This document shows positions 31,770 through 44,301 of a DNA stretch of 64,000 bases, piece by piece. The notes beneath the pieces are model-generated. The model had not been told where the DNA came from, ran no database searches, and saw only the letters and a list, made by a program, of their open reading frames with translations. Source of the DNA: Phytophthora sp. 'mugwort' (taxonomy: Eukaryota > Oomycota > Peronosporomycetes > Peronosporales > Peronosporaceae); the NCBI GenBank assembly GCA_033558025.1, contig JAUCEF010000017.1, positions 3,472,001 to 3,536,000 of the forward strand, in the 5' to 3' direction. A program made the translations under genes and the position numbers. Within the stretch, counting starts at the first letter, position 1. Every line of letters begins with the position of its first letter.

Positions 31770-32362
31770 CAACTATGCAAACGGTCGCGCCGGCCATCAG
31801 CCTCAGAGCTCAGGCTACCACGGACTTCGACTCAAACTGGACTGACGACTCCGGTTGCAGCAGTCACGTGACCCAGCATGCTGAATGGTTCAAAATCAAA
31901 ACTCCAGCTAGTGGAGGCATCATCGTTGGCGGGAAATCGCAGGTCCCGATTGAAGCTATAGGAACGGTGGAGATCCGGGTCAAGGACTCCAAGGGTGTCA
32001 AGAGAACGCTCACGTTCCATGATGTGCTTTATGCACCAAAGTTACAGTACAACCTACTTTCGGTTGCTGGTGCTGTTGACAACGACTACCGCTTCACCTT
32101 CAAACGCACGGTGTGCAAGGTCCAGACTGACCAACGCTTCAACCTCAAGGCGACGAAATCCCCAACCTCGAAGCTGTATCAGTTCGTCGCGTCGCCGATT
32201 CAAAATCACGAAGCTCGCGTTGCAACGACAGCGCTCACTAGAGACCCAGCGGTAACCGGGCTCGATGCTCGACGCGTAATTCGGCCAAACTTTTTCTTTT
32301 GCACTGCATGGACATACCCGAAGTCCCACCGCGCTCCATTGCCTCCTAATAGACGGTGTTGA
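31766..32362 (+). pseudogene. Copia aspartic protease region
   Basis: WTDDSGCSSHVTQ near 31838-31876 holds the D-S-G active site of copia proteases. It is followed by the conserved GGKSQVPIEAIGTVEIRV and the fold end TFHDVLYAPKLQYNLLSV. It sits in the minus-one frame relative to gag with a 4-base overlap. The frame decays after 32260, where the pre-integrase zinc region should be. Confidence 0.8.
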
Positions 32363-32800
32363 ACGCTCTACCGCGCATTTACAAAAGGTTCGCAGTGATA
32401 TCTGTGGCCCTCTTCCCGTTCATAGCCTCAGCGGCTGTCGCTACTTTGTGGTCTTCATTGACGATCTTAACCGTTACATGTTCGTACATCCGATCAAGGC
32501 ACGTAGTCAACTGCACGAGTGCTATGAAAACTTCCGGATGCAAGCCCTTGAACATATTTCGTCGATATGCTCACACTCCGGAGTACATCAATCTACAGTG
32601 CGATGTAAGTATCCAAGCCCTGCAAGCAGATAATGCAAGGAAGTACGAGAAGGTGGATTGTCTCATCTTCTCGGAGTATGGATTACACCCTCAGTTCACC
32701 AATACGTACATTCCACAGCAGAATGGCGTGGCAGAACGACCCCTGCGCACGATCGTGGAACGACTTTGCGCTTTGCTAATAGACGCCTCCATGCAGTAAC
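32363..32800 (+). pseudogene. Copia integrase core, frameshifted
   Basis: SDICGPLPVHSLSGCRYFVVF in one frame gives the first Asp (near 32395), FIDDLNRYMFVHPIKARSQL the following strand, QADNARKYEKVDCLIFSEYG the second Asp (near 32628) and QQNGVAERPLRTIVE the Glu (near 32718-32760). At least two frameshifts (near 32450 and 32575). Confidence 0.75.
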
Positions 32801-32814
32801 ACACACTGCTTAAA

Positions 32815-33950
32815 AGCCTCTACGGTCTCAAACAAGCACCCCGCATCTGGTACCAGACATTGTCAGAGTTTCTTGAGAGCCTCGGATTTCGAAACTAATC
32901 AAGGACCGATGTGTGTTTATGGCAACAATTGATGGCCATATGTGCTATGTAGCAGTATACGTCGGGGGGGCTTGCTCATTATTGCACCGATTATCAGCCT
33001 CGTTTGTCGTGTCAAATCTGCCCTCAAGACGAGATTCTCCATGCCAGATTTGGGGGAGGCAAAGTACATGCTCGGCTGGTTAATTGAACGTAATCGTGAA
33101 GCCCGAACGATTTTTATTCATCAGCGCAAATACACCACCACTGTGCTCTATCGTTTCAAACATTTGGTAACATATCCAGTTTCGACGCCGTCAGACCGTT
33201 TCATAAAGCTGTCAAAAGCAATGCAACCTCAGACGCAACTTGAAAAGAATAAAATGAAAGACATACCGTACCGAGAAGTTGTTGGCAGTGCCATGTATCT
33301 TATGGTCGGCACCCGCGTTGAAGATATCAGAAAAGAAAATGCTGGCCCAGATCTAGCCTTTGACATGCGAGATCTAAGTCAGTACCTCATCAATCCAGGC
33401 AATGAGCACTGGAACGCAGCGACCAGAGGTGTTAAATATTTATCTGGTACCACAGACTATGGCCTGCTACTTGGCGGATCGAAGACGGTGGATCGAAACA
33501 ACCTAGCCGACCACCTCACAGCTTATATAGACTCGGACTACGCTAACTGTCCTGACACCAGACGCTCTGTCGGTGGATACATTGCAATGATCGATCGAAG
33601 TCCAATATCGTGGCTGTCGAGAAAACACCATACCGTATTCTCTCGACCATGGAGGCCGAGTATATCGCATTGTCACTGCATGCAAGAAATGATATTCCTC
33701 AAACGGCTACTTAAAGAGCTTGGATTCGCGTACCAAACCGATCACGATCAAGGAAGACAACAAAGTTGCATTAAGTTAGCAAACAACCCGAACTTCACGC
33801 TCGATCCAAACACATCGACATTCGCTACCATTTTGTCCAGGAGAAAGTTGAGCGACATGAATTCGTCATCGTGTATTGTAACACAAAAACTATGGTTGCC
33901 GACATCTTCACTAAGCAATTGACAAGCACCAGTTTAGAGCTTTACGACGC
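32815..33950 (+). pseudogene. Copia reverse transcriptase (3' part) and RNase H, broken
   Basis: KSLYGLKQAPRIWYQTLSEF is a classic copia RT block. The catalytic YVDD region near 32955-32975 has become a G-run and is destroyed. SMPDLGEAKYMLGWLIERNR follows. RNase H appears as LTAYIDSDYANCPDTRRSVGGYIAMI near 33515-33590 and, after a shift near 33650, MEAEYIALS; the end SKHIDIRYHFVQEKVE ... VADIFTKQL reaches about 33925. The thumb and fingers are largely deleted. Confidence 0.8.
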
Positions 33951-33959
33951 AAGCTTGGC

Positions 33960-35800
33960 ATGCACTCTCTCGAATCGCTTTGCAGTAATTGATAATACAA
34001 AGCAACAGTTTTCACTTCACTACATATTGGGTCACAGGATAGCAGGAGATGTTCCCTTGAGAAAGTTTTACTCACTGCAATCCAGAAAGGTTTTACTCTC
34101 ACAGAGGTTTCCCTGGTACACAGCCGCCAAATACACAATACTAATGAGTGAAGTGAGTAAGAAGCAAAGCTGCACAATTGTATTGAAAGCTTCTTCCTCG
34201 ATCTCGAGCTTGCGCACGAACATGACGCGCTCAATCCACTCGCCGAAAGCCGACAGACTCTTCCGAACCTTACCATCGTACACGTGCGTCGCTTACCAGC
34301 AACCTTCATCGTAAAATCATGCCCGACAGCCATCGAATTAAGGGACGCGACGAAGTAAGCCCCGTTACCCACTCCAAACGTATGATAGCCTCCACACCGC
34401 GGTGTCCAGAGCAGTGGAAATTCTAAGGATGCGTGTGTCGTAAATCGCTTTGTCCTGAAATTCATCAGGTCCGTACCTGATGATCTTGCTGTTCAATTCC
34501 AGCATATATATTCTTTTTGGCGTTTAGTGGGCGAGGGTTCAAGTCTCCCGGAAATGCGTGAGCGTGCACCTTGTCGCTTCGGTGAAGCCACCTTCTACTT
34601 TGCGCCGTAGAACTTTTTTGACACACTGGACTATGCTGGGCTTCGCTATCTCCACTTTAAAAAAATACTGATGGTTAGGCACCAATGTAGTGAATACAGC
34701 TCTTTCACTAGTGGTTTGTAGCTCGAAAAACTGACCCATACATGAGGCATAGCATAGAAGTAGAGGGCCGTTAACAGTACCAACAATGCGATCTACAGTC
34801 CAGCAGTGCGTGCGACCCACGTACTTACGAATGTGACCGAAACCATGATCAAGGGATTTTTACGAGTGCCCTTTGATGAAACATTTCAGTCAACTCGCCC
34901 ATATGTCATTGGCCAGGACGAACTTGATCACGTTAATTGATCTTGTTTTATTGTGTACAATTGTCTGTGTAGAACGCGAGGTGTTTTTATACCAACAGTC
35001 CGTAGCACCATCGTCGCAGTATGAAGTGGTCGCTGCCCTTTTCGTCAAACCAATAGTTGGTAGTACTCTCGTTCTCGTAATAATTACCTAAAATATTCAC
35101 AGCCAGCAACTAACCGAAATACCAGTGCGACGGCGACATGGTAACCGATTGGAGCGTCCGATTTTGCGAGAAGTCCATCACAACCACTGCCATTGTGTTG
35201 CCGTTTTCCTCCTCTGCGTGCCTGTGGTATTTTCCACATTGTCTGCGTCTACATGGTTCCAGCAGATTAAAAAACTGCATCAAGTCCCAGTTAGAATTAC
35301 CCGGTAGATCGTATGGTACTTATATCCATGTACCACATTCGACGCACTGACTCCGTGTGCTGGATCAGTTCTTCCGTTTCTTCAGAGGACGCTACACGAT
35401 GCATGCGAGTCTGGTAAATATTCCATGGTCGTTGTGCAGCCCGGATCGTGATGGTGTGTGCCGTGAAGAGACAACATATTGCGGAAGGTTGATCATTAAC
35501 GCGGAGTCCAATACTCACGAACGAACCTTTGCCCGGCCATTATTGTCTAATCCACACCCGCTAAGTTGGCAAATGTTATTTTGGGTGAGCGTGAGGCACC
35601 CCAAACCAAGGCGTACCGCTCTCTTATCGCAATCAATGTGGGCTAATCCCCAATCAAAGTTGCGAGTGTGACGTGAGGACAACGCGCACTTTGCGCGCGA
35701 GTCGGAGCCTCCAAAGAGATCCGCGCGCGCGCGAAAACTCGTGGTGGTGGGCTTCAGGCGGCATCCGGAGCATGTTGAGGGTCTAGAGCGCAGCTACTTA
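33960..35800. other. Unassigned region with decayed minus-strand coding pieces
   Basis: On the minus strand QFFELQTTSERAVFTTLVP and FFKVEIAKPSIVQCVKK (34740-34600), IRYGPDEFQDKAIYDTRI (34490-34430), VYDGKVRKSLSAFGEWIERV (34290-34225) and RPWNIYQTRMHRVASSEETE (35435-35375) look like remnants of one protein-coding gene about 1.3 kb long with many stops. I do not recognise the family. Confidence 0.3.
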
Positions 35801-35829
35801 TTCCGCAATTTGCGACAACCACGAAGATG

Positions 35830-36540
35830 CTTTCCCATCCACCACCAAGCACCATACTTCCGAGGAGCGCTGCCGCGTACTGGACGCATATCGATCCGGG
35901 GGTGATTGGCACGCTATTGCCCGCCATTATGGCTTCCCCCGTCCACGGCAGCGTATCTCGTGCGTACCGGCCGAGTTGATAACCTCCCTTGATTGGGGGA
36001 GCGCGAGCCAGCTAGGTGGTGACCGAGATTACGGGGGTATTAAGCAAATGGGGGCTACCGTACATGTATTGTCGATTGTTTTGTAATTGGTGTGCGTACT
36101 CACGATGTGTGGAAGACTTGTGCGGAGCCGAACACCTGCAACAACGAACCAAAAAGGAGAAGAGGAAGGTCTGTGTAGAAGCCCTCGTTTGTCAGCATGT
36201 CGGGGGTAACCTTGTGGTGTACTTCAACGAAACAAACTACAGTACCGTACAGCCTATACACCAAGCAGTCGTGGGAGAGCCACGAAAGGCAAGTGCGCTG
36301 CCGAAAAACTGCCCACTCGCCGACTTACAGATTCAGCGCGCTGTTTCTTCAGAGTACGGTGTGGTCGCGTACCGCACGGATTGGCCGCTCACGTGGGCAT
36401 GCCTCGCATCACGCAGCGCATGGTCCAGAAGATGGAGCTCCACGCTTCAAACTTTATCAACGCGGCGATCTGCATGGAAGACATGGTCTACGACCCGTAC
36501 TGTAATACGGCTTTCCGCCAGGTACAGTACACGTAATGAT
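35830..36540 (+). pseudogene. IS630/Tc1-type (DDE_3) transposase relic
   Basis: EERCRVLDAYRSGGDWHAIA and RHYGFPRPRQRIS (35862-35955) form the helix-turn-helix part. After several shifts, EKRKVCVEALVCQHVGGNLV and VYFNETNYS (near 36160-36245) match the 'FDETN' second-catalytic region, with Asp replaced by Asn here, then LQIQRAVSSEYGVVAYR. The C-terminal DDE is not found. At least four frameshifts. Confidence 0.5.
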
Positions 36541-36544
36541 GCAT

Positions 36545-37740
36545 TGATGACTTTAAATGCAGTTTTGCCAATTTTGATTGTCATTTGTAGAGTGGTACTT
36601 CTTGAATTGGGCATCGTATGCTCAGCTAAAATAATTCCTGCCAGCTTTGGCTGGGAATTTACCTAACAATGGCCGGGCAAAGGTGGAATGCATTTCATCA
36701 GTGAGAGCATCCCACGTGGATGTCGCGTGTAACAGGGAGTAAATATTTATGGCTACTTCTCCACCATCCGCCCTTGGTTTTCTGCACGAAGCCACCACCT
36801 CACCTCGGACCTCAGCTGGAAACACCTTTAATTATCCCACAAGGTAAATTGCGTCGAGATTCAATGAGTTTTGGTTGAGTCTGCTAGACGCTTGTTGCGC
36901 TGGATCGTGAGTAGCTGCACACAAGGCAGCGAGCAACCATGACAGAGAGACCTGCTTTCCGAAAGGCAAGTAGAGGTGAAACTCCTCGCGTTCTGCAACC
37001 CCTCACCATCTGGCGGTTGTTTCGATCTGCATCAGCACGCCGCTAAGCGTTAAGATGCAGATATCCATATAGTATTATCGACCTCGATATATGCTCCAGC
37101 GAGAATATCACCACTTCCAGCTGGCGATCCTTCCACTCGCTGCAACACCGTTCACATTGGTCCTCTCTTATCACGGTCGTCACACGCTGCTGGAGGTCGA
37201 CGTCGGTCATATTGAGAATAATACCCTCCTCCTTGACTTCGTTCTCTGCACTCTCCCCCGTCAGCATCACCTCCTCCACAGATCTGGCATTGTCATTCCA
37301 GTCCTCGCAGCCACTGTGGGCTGGTTCTTCACTAGATCTCTGCTCACTTGCGGCCTCTTGCACAATCTCTTCGCTGGACGCTGGAACGACTACTCTGGTG
37401 TCCTGTGCAAGCTGAACCCAACTGCTTTTTACATGGTTGCTTCGCGTAACCTGGTTTATTACAGCTCGAGATTCTTCAATCGGGTCACGAGTTGGCGAGA
37501 AGTGGACAGCGCTGTACTACGTAACGTTATTCCGGCGTGGGAACTTCGCGGGGGCAGAAGGCAGAGAGGAGACATGATCAGCTGGCATCATCGTGGGTTC
37601 CTGATATTCTGTGGAAAGCTTCTTGTGTGAGCTCACTTTAGTGGCCGTTTGTTTTCAAACACAAATCTGTTGTACTCCTTTGGAGGGAGGAAACCTAACT
37701 TTCACACGTACCGAGCTTACTAAAAGCTGTACTTCTAATT
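36545..37740. other. No gene recognised
   Basis: A plus frame at 37091-37630 and an acidic minus frame at 37043-37363 overlap each other; neither has a recognisable domain. Probably repeat-derived. Confidence 0.35.
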
Positions 37741-38016
37741 TCAGATGAAAACACACAACTTGAACCACATTAACGCAGAGACAGTGCGAGAAAAGCGGGC
37801 CTCGCTACCGAGCGCATCAGCGCCGCTAGTCCAGCGGTATGCAGAGTTCGACACACAAACAGCGTTGAGGAGCTCGGATCGAGATGTGCTGAAAGTGTTC
37901 CGAATGTGACGTGAAGGTAGCAGGAGTGGTGCGTCCAATGCCTGGAAACGATCCGATTCTTCTCCTAGCCTGAAGCCGCGCCAAGCTGCGCATCATCCAG
38001 CACTACCAGGAGCAGC

Positions 38017-39909
38017 ATGACAGGACTTAGCGCGTCCGAGGTCCCCCCCGGAAACACTGTATCCAGGCGACATGATCGAGTATTACACGATGGCGTTCGT
38101 CTGCGGCACCCACGAGGCCTTCGCGTATCAGTCGTTCTGCATGTCAAGGACCGAGATCCAGCCCTATCCGATCTCCGTAGAAACTGGAGAGGTGATACCC
38201 TTCCATATGGTGATGAGGCGCAGTGTCGTTCGCTTCGATAATCGATTAAAGGGCAGATTTGCCATGTGGCAGAAGCTGAGAACTTACCGTCTGATAGCAG
38301 GCACCTGTGCGGATGTTATTTGCCCAACCTTTTCAATACAGCTCTTCGGGGCGCGATTCACTAGACCGTCGAGAATTCGATGCGCCAGATTCTCGGAGCA
38401 CGTGAGGAAACAGGGAGCACTAGTTCGCAGTGGTCGGTTGATGATTCAGAGATGTCACTACACATCGATGATGATATACGGCCACCCAGAGGAACAACCA
38501 CTATGACGAAGGCCACTCCTAGCCGTAGAAAAGCTTCGCATTAGTTACCCACAATTCCCCAAGCGGAAGTCGAGAGTAAGTGGACGCAGATGTTGGAAGA
38601 CGTTGTAGAGATAGCATGCGGAGTTATGAACCCTCGCCGCCTCCTGGAGCCGATGTACACAGCGGATGGCGTCACGTGATAGTGGAAAACGTTCGCAAGG
38701 GTCATGTAAATACCTTAACCCCGCGGGATTCGCGTGCAGGCCGACGCAGGAGTCAGAGAATATCATCGTGATACTCTATGACAATTATGAACCTTCGCCA
38801 TCGCCCAGAGAAGCGAAGTCAACAGGGGTTTCGGATCCAAGTAATGGAAAACGTTCGTCTGCACGAGGAACTACTACTACAAGCAAGGCAATTCAATTGG
38901 ACAGTCTACATGTGGATGCGGCTGAACCTACGTACCAAGATTTGGCAGCAGCCGAGGAATACATTATTAATTAAACAATTCCTGCCCGTTGGGCGCCAGC
39001 AAAAATATGACATTAAGCCAAGAAGCGACCAGGATCCTGGTGTGTTCCCCGGCCTCGCAAGCGTCCTAATCAAGACAAGGGCTAAATCACACGAAGCGGC
39101 AGGGGAGATCTATCACGCGCGTACTCTCAAATTTCCGAATGCAAAGCAGCAACTGCAATTGCCAAGGGTGAAGGATCGCCTTCGTGCCCTAGATGCTCGC
39201 AAGCAGCGGTACGAGGATGTCAGCGTGTCCTGTGTTGGTCATTGACCGAGTTTTCTTGTATCGGAGTGGTCAGTGGATGTGCAGCTTATAAAGGAGTGCG
39301 TCGTAGCTGATGGGATATCATTTCCAGACATTGGCGTGGCGATTCGTGCTCTTACAGGCGAGATTGTTTCCTAGACACATGCACAAACGCCGCATTTGCT
39401 ATTTATTGTACTCCTAAGTGCTGTGGATTACACGCAGTTTGCAGCAACGCCCCTCGTTTACTTTCGATCGTGCAATTGTTTGACAACCACTATGTTGGCT
39501 TGGGAGCCTTTACGACGACTTTCCTGAATATCGGGGACATGTTGGGTGAATTCGCTGGGAAATAAAAAAAAAACATTGTGTGAGTACGGCGCAGGCGTGG
39601 AAGGACAGCCCGACCAGGCAGTACAGCAGAGTAGCGGATACACAACATTTCGGCACGCCAATTCGTTGTATAAGAAGTTCGTGTACATCAAGCCCTCGAG
39701 TGCGGGTTCTTCATGAGCGACGCTTGCGACCCAAACGTCGCTTTTGTCGAGACGCAGAATGGTACTAGTGTAAGGTGATGGCTATTATGGTGAAAGACGT
39801 GAAGGCTGGAACCCAGCTCACAGTCGAGTATTGGGATGAGATACGGTTCAAGTGTGCTTGTGAAAAGACTGCTGGCTGCAGGCTGAAGCTAACACGCAAG
39901 CGTAAGTGA
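38017..39909 (+). pseudogene. SET-domain protein relic within a repeat
   Basis: 5' part: GDMIEYYTMAFVCGTHEAFA at 38072 and GEVIPFHMVMRRSVVRFDN (to 38250). Middle: IVENVRKGHVNTLNPAGFAC and ILYDNYEPSPSPREAK (38680-38815). 3' part: MSDACDPNVAFVETQNG at 39713-39763 and, after a shift at 39778, VKDVKAGTQLTVEYWDE then FKCACEKTAGCRLK ending at stop 39909. The 3' part matches the SET core (NHSCxPN ... DIxAGEELTxDY) plus a post-SET Cys cluster, so a lysine methyltransferase ancestor. The NHSC Asn-His is replaced by Ser-Asp. Many stops; dead. Confidence 0.5.
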
Positions 39910-40470
39910 GTAAACACTCGAACACAGCATAATGAAATATCATTTAGAAAGATAATTCAAGACAAGTAGCTGAAGGGTAAGTAGATAGCGACCTCGCGGA
40001 CTGCCGGCAAGTTTCTTTTTTTACATCGTAACGATAGTCCTCGGTTAGCCGACATCCGACTATCTCAATCGCCTGTACTGCATACTCATGGCCTATACCT
40101 CTTTTGGAAGACCTTTGGGCTTGATGCATTCGGCTTATGGCGCAGGAGGACTCAGAACTTCAGGAACAATAAGTGACACAACGCAGGAAAAAGCATGCAT
40201 AGGATGGGTTTCTCTTGCAAGCGATGACATCTTAAAATCGACAAACCTTAGATCCTACCGAGCAGCCGTTCAAAACCGCAAATTACGGACTGGCAACTTG
40301 TTGTTGTTGGGCCTGCACGAATGCGGGTGCTCCATTAATCCTCACTTGAATTGTGTTACATGTAGTCATACGGGGACAACTCAGATGCATCAGGACAACG
40401 TCTGCTCTCTGCTGGACCACCGAAACTCAACGCTGCACCAACCGAACGCGGATGTTCATCTTGTACGTCG
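39910..40470. other. No gene recognised
   Basis: One 133-codon plus frame at 40088-40489 lacks a recognisable domain. It contains two Cys-rich pieces (HECGCSINPHLNCVTCSH) that could bind zinc, but the frame is short and isolated. Confidence 0.3.
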
Positions 40471-40478
40471 CATCGACG

Positions 40479-41194
40479 CTAAGGATTAAAGACTCCGGCG
40501 GTAGCATCATCCTTCATACTAGCGCTTTTGCCGTAAGCCCGACGATTAATGGCGTTTCGTCTTAGCCGTTTCAAATACCAGCGTTCCCTCGGATCTAACT
40601 CCCCGTCAAACGTGAAGAGCTGCGCCATTTCTTCCGCTCTCGTGAAAGTCCTCACTTGGATCCACTCTCCCATTGCCTCGCCTCGATCATGGTTCTATAG
40701 ATATATGCGAGAATAGTGGTTTACGAAGTTCTGGACAACTTCCAAATTTGGCAGGCCAGCGACGGAATGGCCAACTTGTGGGACAGGGCGTGACGAATTC
40801 GCATCGGACGGTGGTGATGCTCTGCCATTTCACTGCAGAATTGTTTTTGCGTCTCTGCTAACTTCTTGCGCTTCGGTGAGACTGCCTCCGAGGTGTGCTG
40901 GCTAAACTCATAAGTGGACACGAAGTCCGTTTCGAGACAGGTGATAATTCGGCGGCGCCAGGCGCACTTCAACTCACTGGCTTCGCGGCAGGCGTCCGAG
41001 TTGCAGTTCAGGAGTCTGTAGCGGCTCCCCACCATGCAGTCGGTAGATTTCGATGTGTTGCTCTTGGCAATGTCAAACGACTTCAGCGTATCGAGCACGG
41101 CGTCCGCAGCGGCATCATCGACAGCTAGGGTTGTGTCCTGCCAGGGGTCGGTTTGGGCATCAGAGATTTCGCAGTCCCGGCTCGGAGGAGCCAC
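40479..41194 (-). pseudogene. Unrecognised minus-strand relic
   Basis: From 41194: a Ser/Thr-rich acidic N-terminus (DDAAADAVLDTLKSFDI), then SPKRKKLAETQKQFCSEMAE (near 40885-40825), then after stops WIQVRTFTRAEEMAQLFTFD and ELDPRERWYLKRLRR near 40665-40555. Basic helices suggest a transposon-encoded DNA- or RNA-binding protein. Family unknown. Confidence 0.3.
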
Positions 41195-41199
41195 CGACC

Positions 41200-42860
41200 G
41201 CAGCTTGCCTGATGCCAGTTGCGACAGGTGCTTTGACCGACCGGTGATTGGCCGACGGAAACCTACTCACCACTTGCTCGTGCACACAGCAGAAAAGGTC
41301 CGCTGGGCCAAAGCTATGACGGGGTTACACGTAGGTAACATGAGTGTAGCCGTGCAACGTGTCACCGTTAGTAAAAGTGGTACCAATTATCACTTACTAC
41401 AAGGTTTAACGGGATTTCAGTACGCGGCTACAAGGCCACTCGATATGCATTTGACTAGGTTATACTATGGTAGATACCTAAAGTCACACATTTACTCCAC
41501 AGGCGGCTTTGCCGCAGATAAGCAAACTAATAACACTTCAGTCTTAGCATCAAAGAGAGTATTGCCCTAGGTTTAAACATATTGACTCTTTGAGTCTCTA
41601 GTGGTATAACTAGAGTGATATAAACGTCTGCGGAGACCTTATGGGTTAGGATAACCGCAGCTAAGACTCGGGGAGTCATACGTCTTCCTCTGACGCACTA
41701 CGCTACGCAGCCCCGCTGCCAAAGCTGCCTCATCAATGTGTACTGTTAAGCCATGTTGCGGTAGTGACACATTTTTTAGGTGCGAAAACAGGAGTGATGT
41801 GCGGCTACAGCACGGGAGTGTGATCGTTAGGCGTTCTCCTTTGGAGGTGATATCTCATTAATTCTAAATGGTTCATTAGTATCATTTTGGTTTTTGGTCG
41901 TCTCAGTACATGTTGAACCCGTTCCGACAGTAGTTAAGCGGCAACGAGACATTGGAAAAATCCATAACTCTTTCAGGATTAATCCACAGCGTTTCGTCTC
42001 CAGTCCACAACGAACGACGACAGGCGCCAACTAAGGCGAGCGGGTAAAAACGCGCGTAGCCATAGCAAACCCGTGCGGGGAGCCCCAGAAGCAGGGCCGT
42101 GCGATATTTCCGGAGGGGGGCCCAGCGCCGGCTCCTCAGCTAGCCGCGCGTTGCACTCACCCGGAGGTATTATCTCCATATCGCGAGCGTAGCGAACCGC
42201 GGGGGCGCCCAGATAAGCGTAGCGTGGCTGGCCACATGTAGTATCTGATGATGGGGGTGGACAGACATCCAAAGCTGTAGATTGGCTCAGCAGGCTGTGG
42301 ATTTACCCGGCATTCGGCATGGCCTTCCTGCAAATGTTAATTCTATGGAAAAACTGGTTTCTAACGCAATGTTATCCCGCTTGAAGCAACGTTATCCGTT
42401 AATTTGTTTGATATGGTAATAAATCAAGAATTGCGAGACGGAGGTCATTGCCAACAAATCGCTAAAGTTGGAGGTGTCGAGAGGAAAAGTATTCCCGGCT
42501 AGGGTCCAAACCCTTCCATGTCGGGTTCAACCCTATCGGATCGAGCTTTATGATATCATGCTTGGTCCTGGGTTTAGACCGCGTGCTCCGCGCACGGATC
42601 TTAAAGCGCAGGCGTTGTGTTGTCTAGGTACCCCAACGTATTTCACCCACTCCTGGAATTAACGTTGCAGGACCCACTTTCGTCATTCTGTGGATTGATC
42701 CAGCAATTATATGGATTATCCGCGTACAAACTCTAAGTCAGACGGTCGACAATGTGCCAACTATACAACATTCAAATATGAAAGACAGACAGGGATACCT
42801 TATCATTAAATTAGACAAACTATTGGTTCATGCGGTAGAAAACGACTGTACCAGCTGAGG
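41200..42860. other. No gene recognised; LTR-like composition
   Basis: Short direct words and CT/GA-rich stretches near 41600-41760 and a GC-rich block at 42000-42280 resemble retrotransposon LTR or leader DNA, but I could not pair any copy with another. No credible ORF. Confidence 0.3.
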
Positions 42861-42865
42861 AGGTA

Positions 42866-44239
42866 CACTCGACGACAGATTCGATCAGCCACCCACGTTG
42901 AGCAACGTAGCTCACTCGATTTTACGTGTTTACCAACGCTGTTTAAGTATGCTAGAAACCTTATTAGGAGCAGGAAGGGGTTTGTGTTAACGCGCGCGAT
43001 TTCGCAATCGTTGGGGTGGCTAGCATACAACGTGATGCTTTTGCTACCGCGACAAATTAAATCAGCCAAGAGCATCCATGCTACCCAAGTATAAAAGAAT
43101 GATGTTAGATTTACGAACGCTAGAAACGTGTGCTGTGAGCGGCTAATGCGAGACGCTCACTTCACAAGATGCCAAGGACCAGAAAACTACCGCCTGCCAA
43201 GAACCAGCCGCCCGCGAAGAAGCGACCACCAGCCAAGAAGAAGCCCAGGCTCACGGACCGCAAACGGGGGAGAATTGAAGGTCTGCACCTAGCAGGAGTG
43301 AGCTCCCGAGACATAGCGCGCGTGACGGCGCGCTGCAGCCACCGTCAGCCGTGTCATTTTCCCCGCCCCTCCCACGACGTCCAAGCGACCTGGCCCTTCC
43401 ACAGCCCTCGCCGATCGAGAGCCCAGGAGGCTCGTGCGTACGGCCGCCAAGGGGGAGTTGACAGCCGGTAGGCTCAAGGCCTAGCTTGCAGTTAGTCCCC
43501 CCTCGCACGATGCACCATCCAGCGCACCCTCGCGAGGGTAGACTGGCTCGTGTACACCAAGATGGAGAACACGTTGCCCCTCTCGATCGAGGACATGAAG
43601 GTGCGCAAAGCGTGGGCAGGCGATATGCTGGAGAGGAAAGACGCTGGGTCCGTCTGGGACTCTATCATATTCTCGGATGAGAAAAATTGGAATCTTGACG
43701 GACCGACGGGGCGGCTTTCAGTTCACGCGGTAAGTCACCGCTCGTAATGCTTACAGGAAGGCAAAACTCGGACGACTACGTGTACACGGTCTCCAACAAT
43801 CTCCTCCCCTTTGCTCACCTGAACTACGGGGTAGATTTTATCTACCAGCAGGACAACGCTAGCATTCATACCTCAAAGCGCACTAAGAAATTCTTCGCGG
43901 AGTAGGAACTCAAGGTGCTCGACTGGCCGTCCAAGTCTCCGGATCTAAACCCTATAGAGAGCTTGATCTCTATAATGAGTAGGCGGGTTTACCCTAATGG
44001 AAAACAGTACGTTAGCGTTCCTCAGTTGAAGGCAGCACTGTTTGAGGCATGGGAGTCTATCCCTATTGCCTTGTTAGTCTCACTTACGGAGTCAATGCCT
44101 CGTAGATGCGTTGAACTGCTTGATACGAAAGCTGTTCCTAATAAGGGCTCTAGCATACTTAAACAGCGTTCGCAAACTCGTAAAATCGAGTGAGTTACGT
44201 TGCTCAACGTGGTTGGCTGATCGAATCTGTCGTCGAGTG
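42866..44239 (+). mobile_element. Second Tc1-like transposon, 1374 bp, TA target duplication
   Basis: Inverted repeats of about 103 bp (42866-42968 and 44137-44239) begin CACTCGACGACAGATTCGAT and are flanked by TA (42864-42865, 44240-44241). The transposase lies between. Its repeats and coding sequence differ from the element at 28.4-30.1 kb, so this is a separate family. It lies just downstream of the FBT array. Confidence 0.88.
43169..44193 (+). pseudogene. Tc1-like transposase of the second element, broken
   Basis: Start ATG 43169 gives a Lys/Pro-rich N-terminus (PPAKKRPPAKKKPRLTDR) and helix-turn-helix GRIEGLHLAGVSSRDIARVT. A frameshift near 43330 leads to VDWLVYTKMENTLPLSIEDM and IIFSDEKNWNLDGPTG (first Asp, near 43668-43715), then another shift to YQQDNASIHTSKRTKKFF (second Asp), an in-frame TAG near 43903, and SPDLNPIESLISIMSRRVYP (Glu). 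The last about 20 codons (KGSSILKQRSQTRKIE) lie inside the right repeat. Catalytic triad residues survive, but the frame does not. Confidence 0.8.
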
Positions 44240-44301
44240 TACAGGCTTTAACATTTCATTATCGAGACAATAAACAATTATTCCGCGAACCGACTGGCAA
44301 G

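Larger units (their letters stand above)
30497..33950 (+). mobile_element. Ty1/copia retrotransposon, decayed
   Basis: Gag, protease, integrase, a reduced reverse transcriptase and RNase H occur in the copia order. Every domain boundary has frameshifts, and a large part of the reverse transcriptase N-terminus is missing between 32800 and 32815 (integrase end runs straight into KSLYGLKQAPRIWYQ). No LTR pair was found. Confidence 0.85.
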
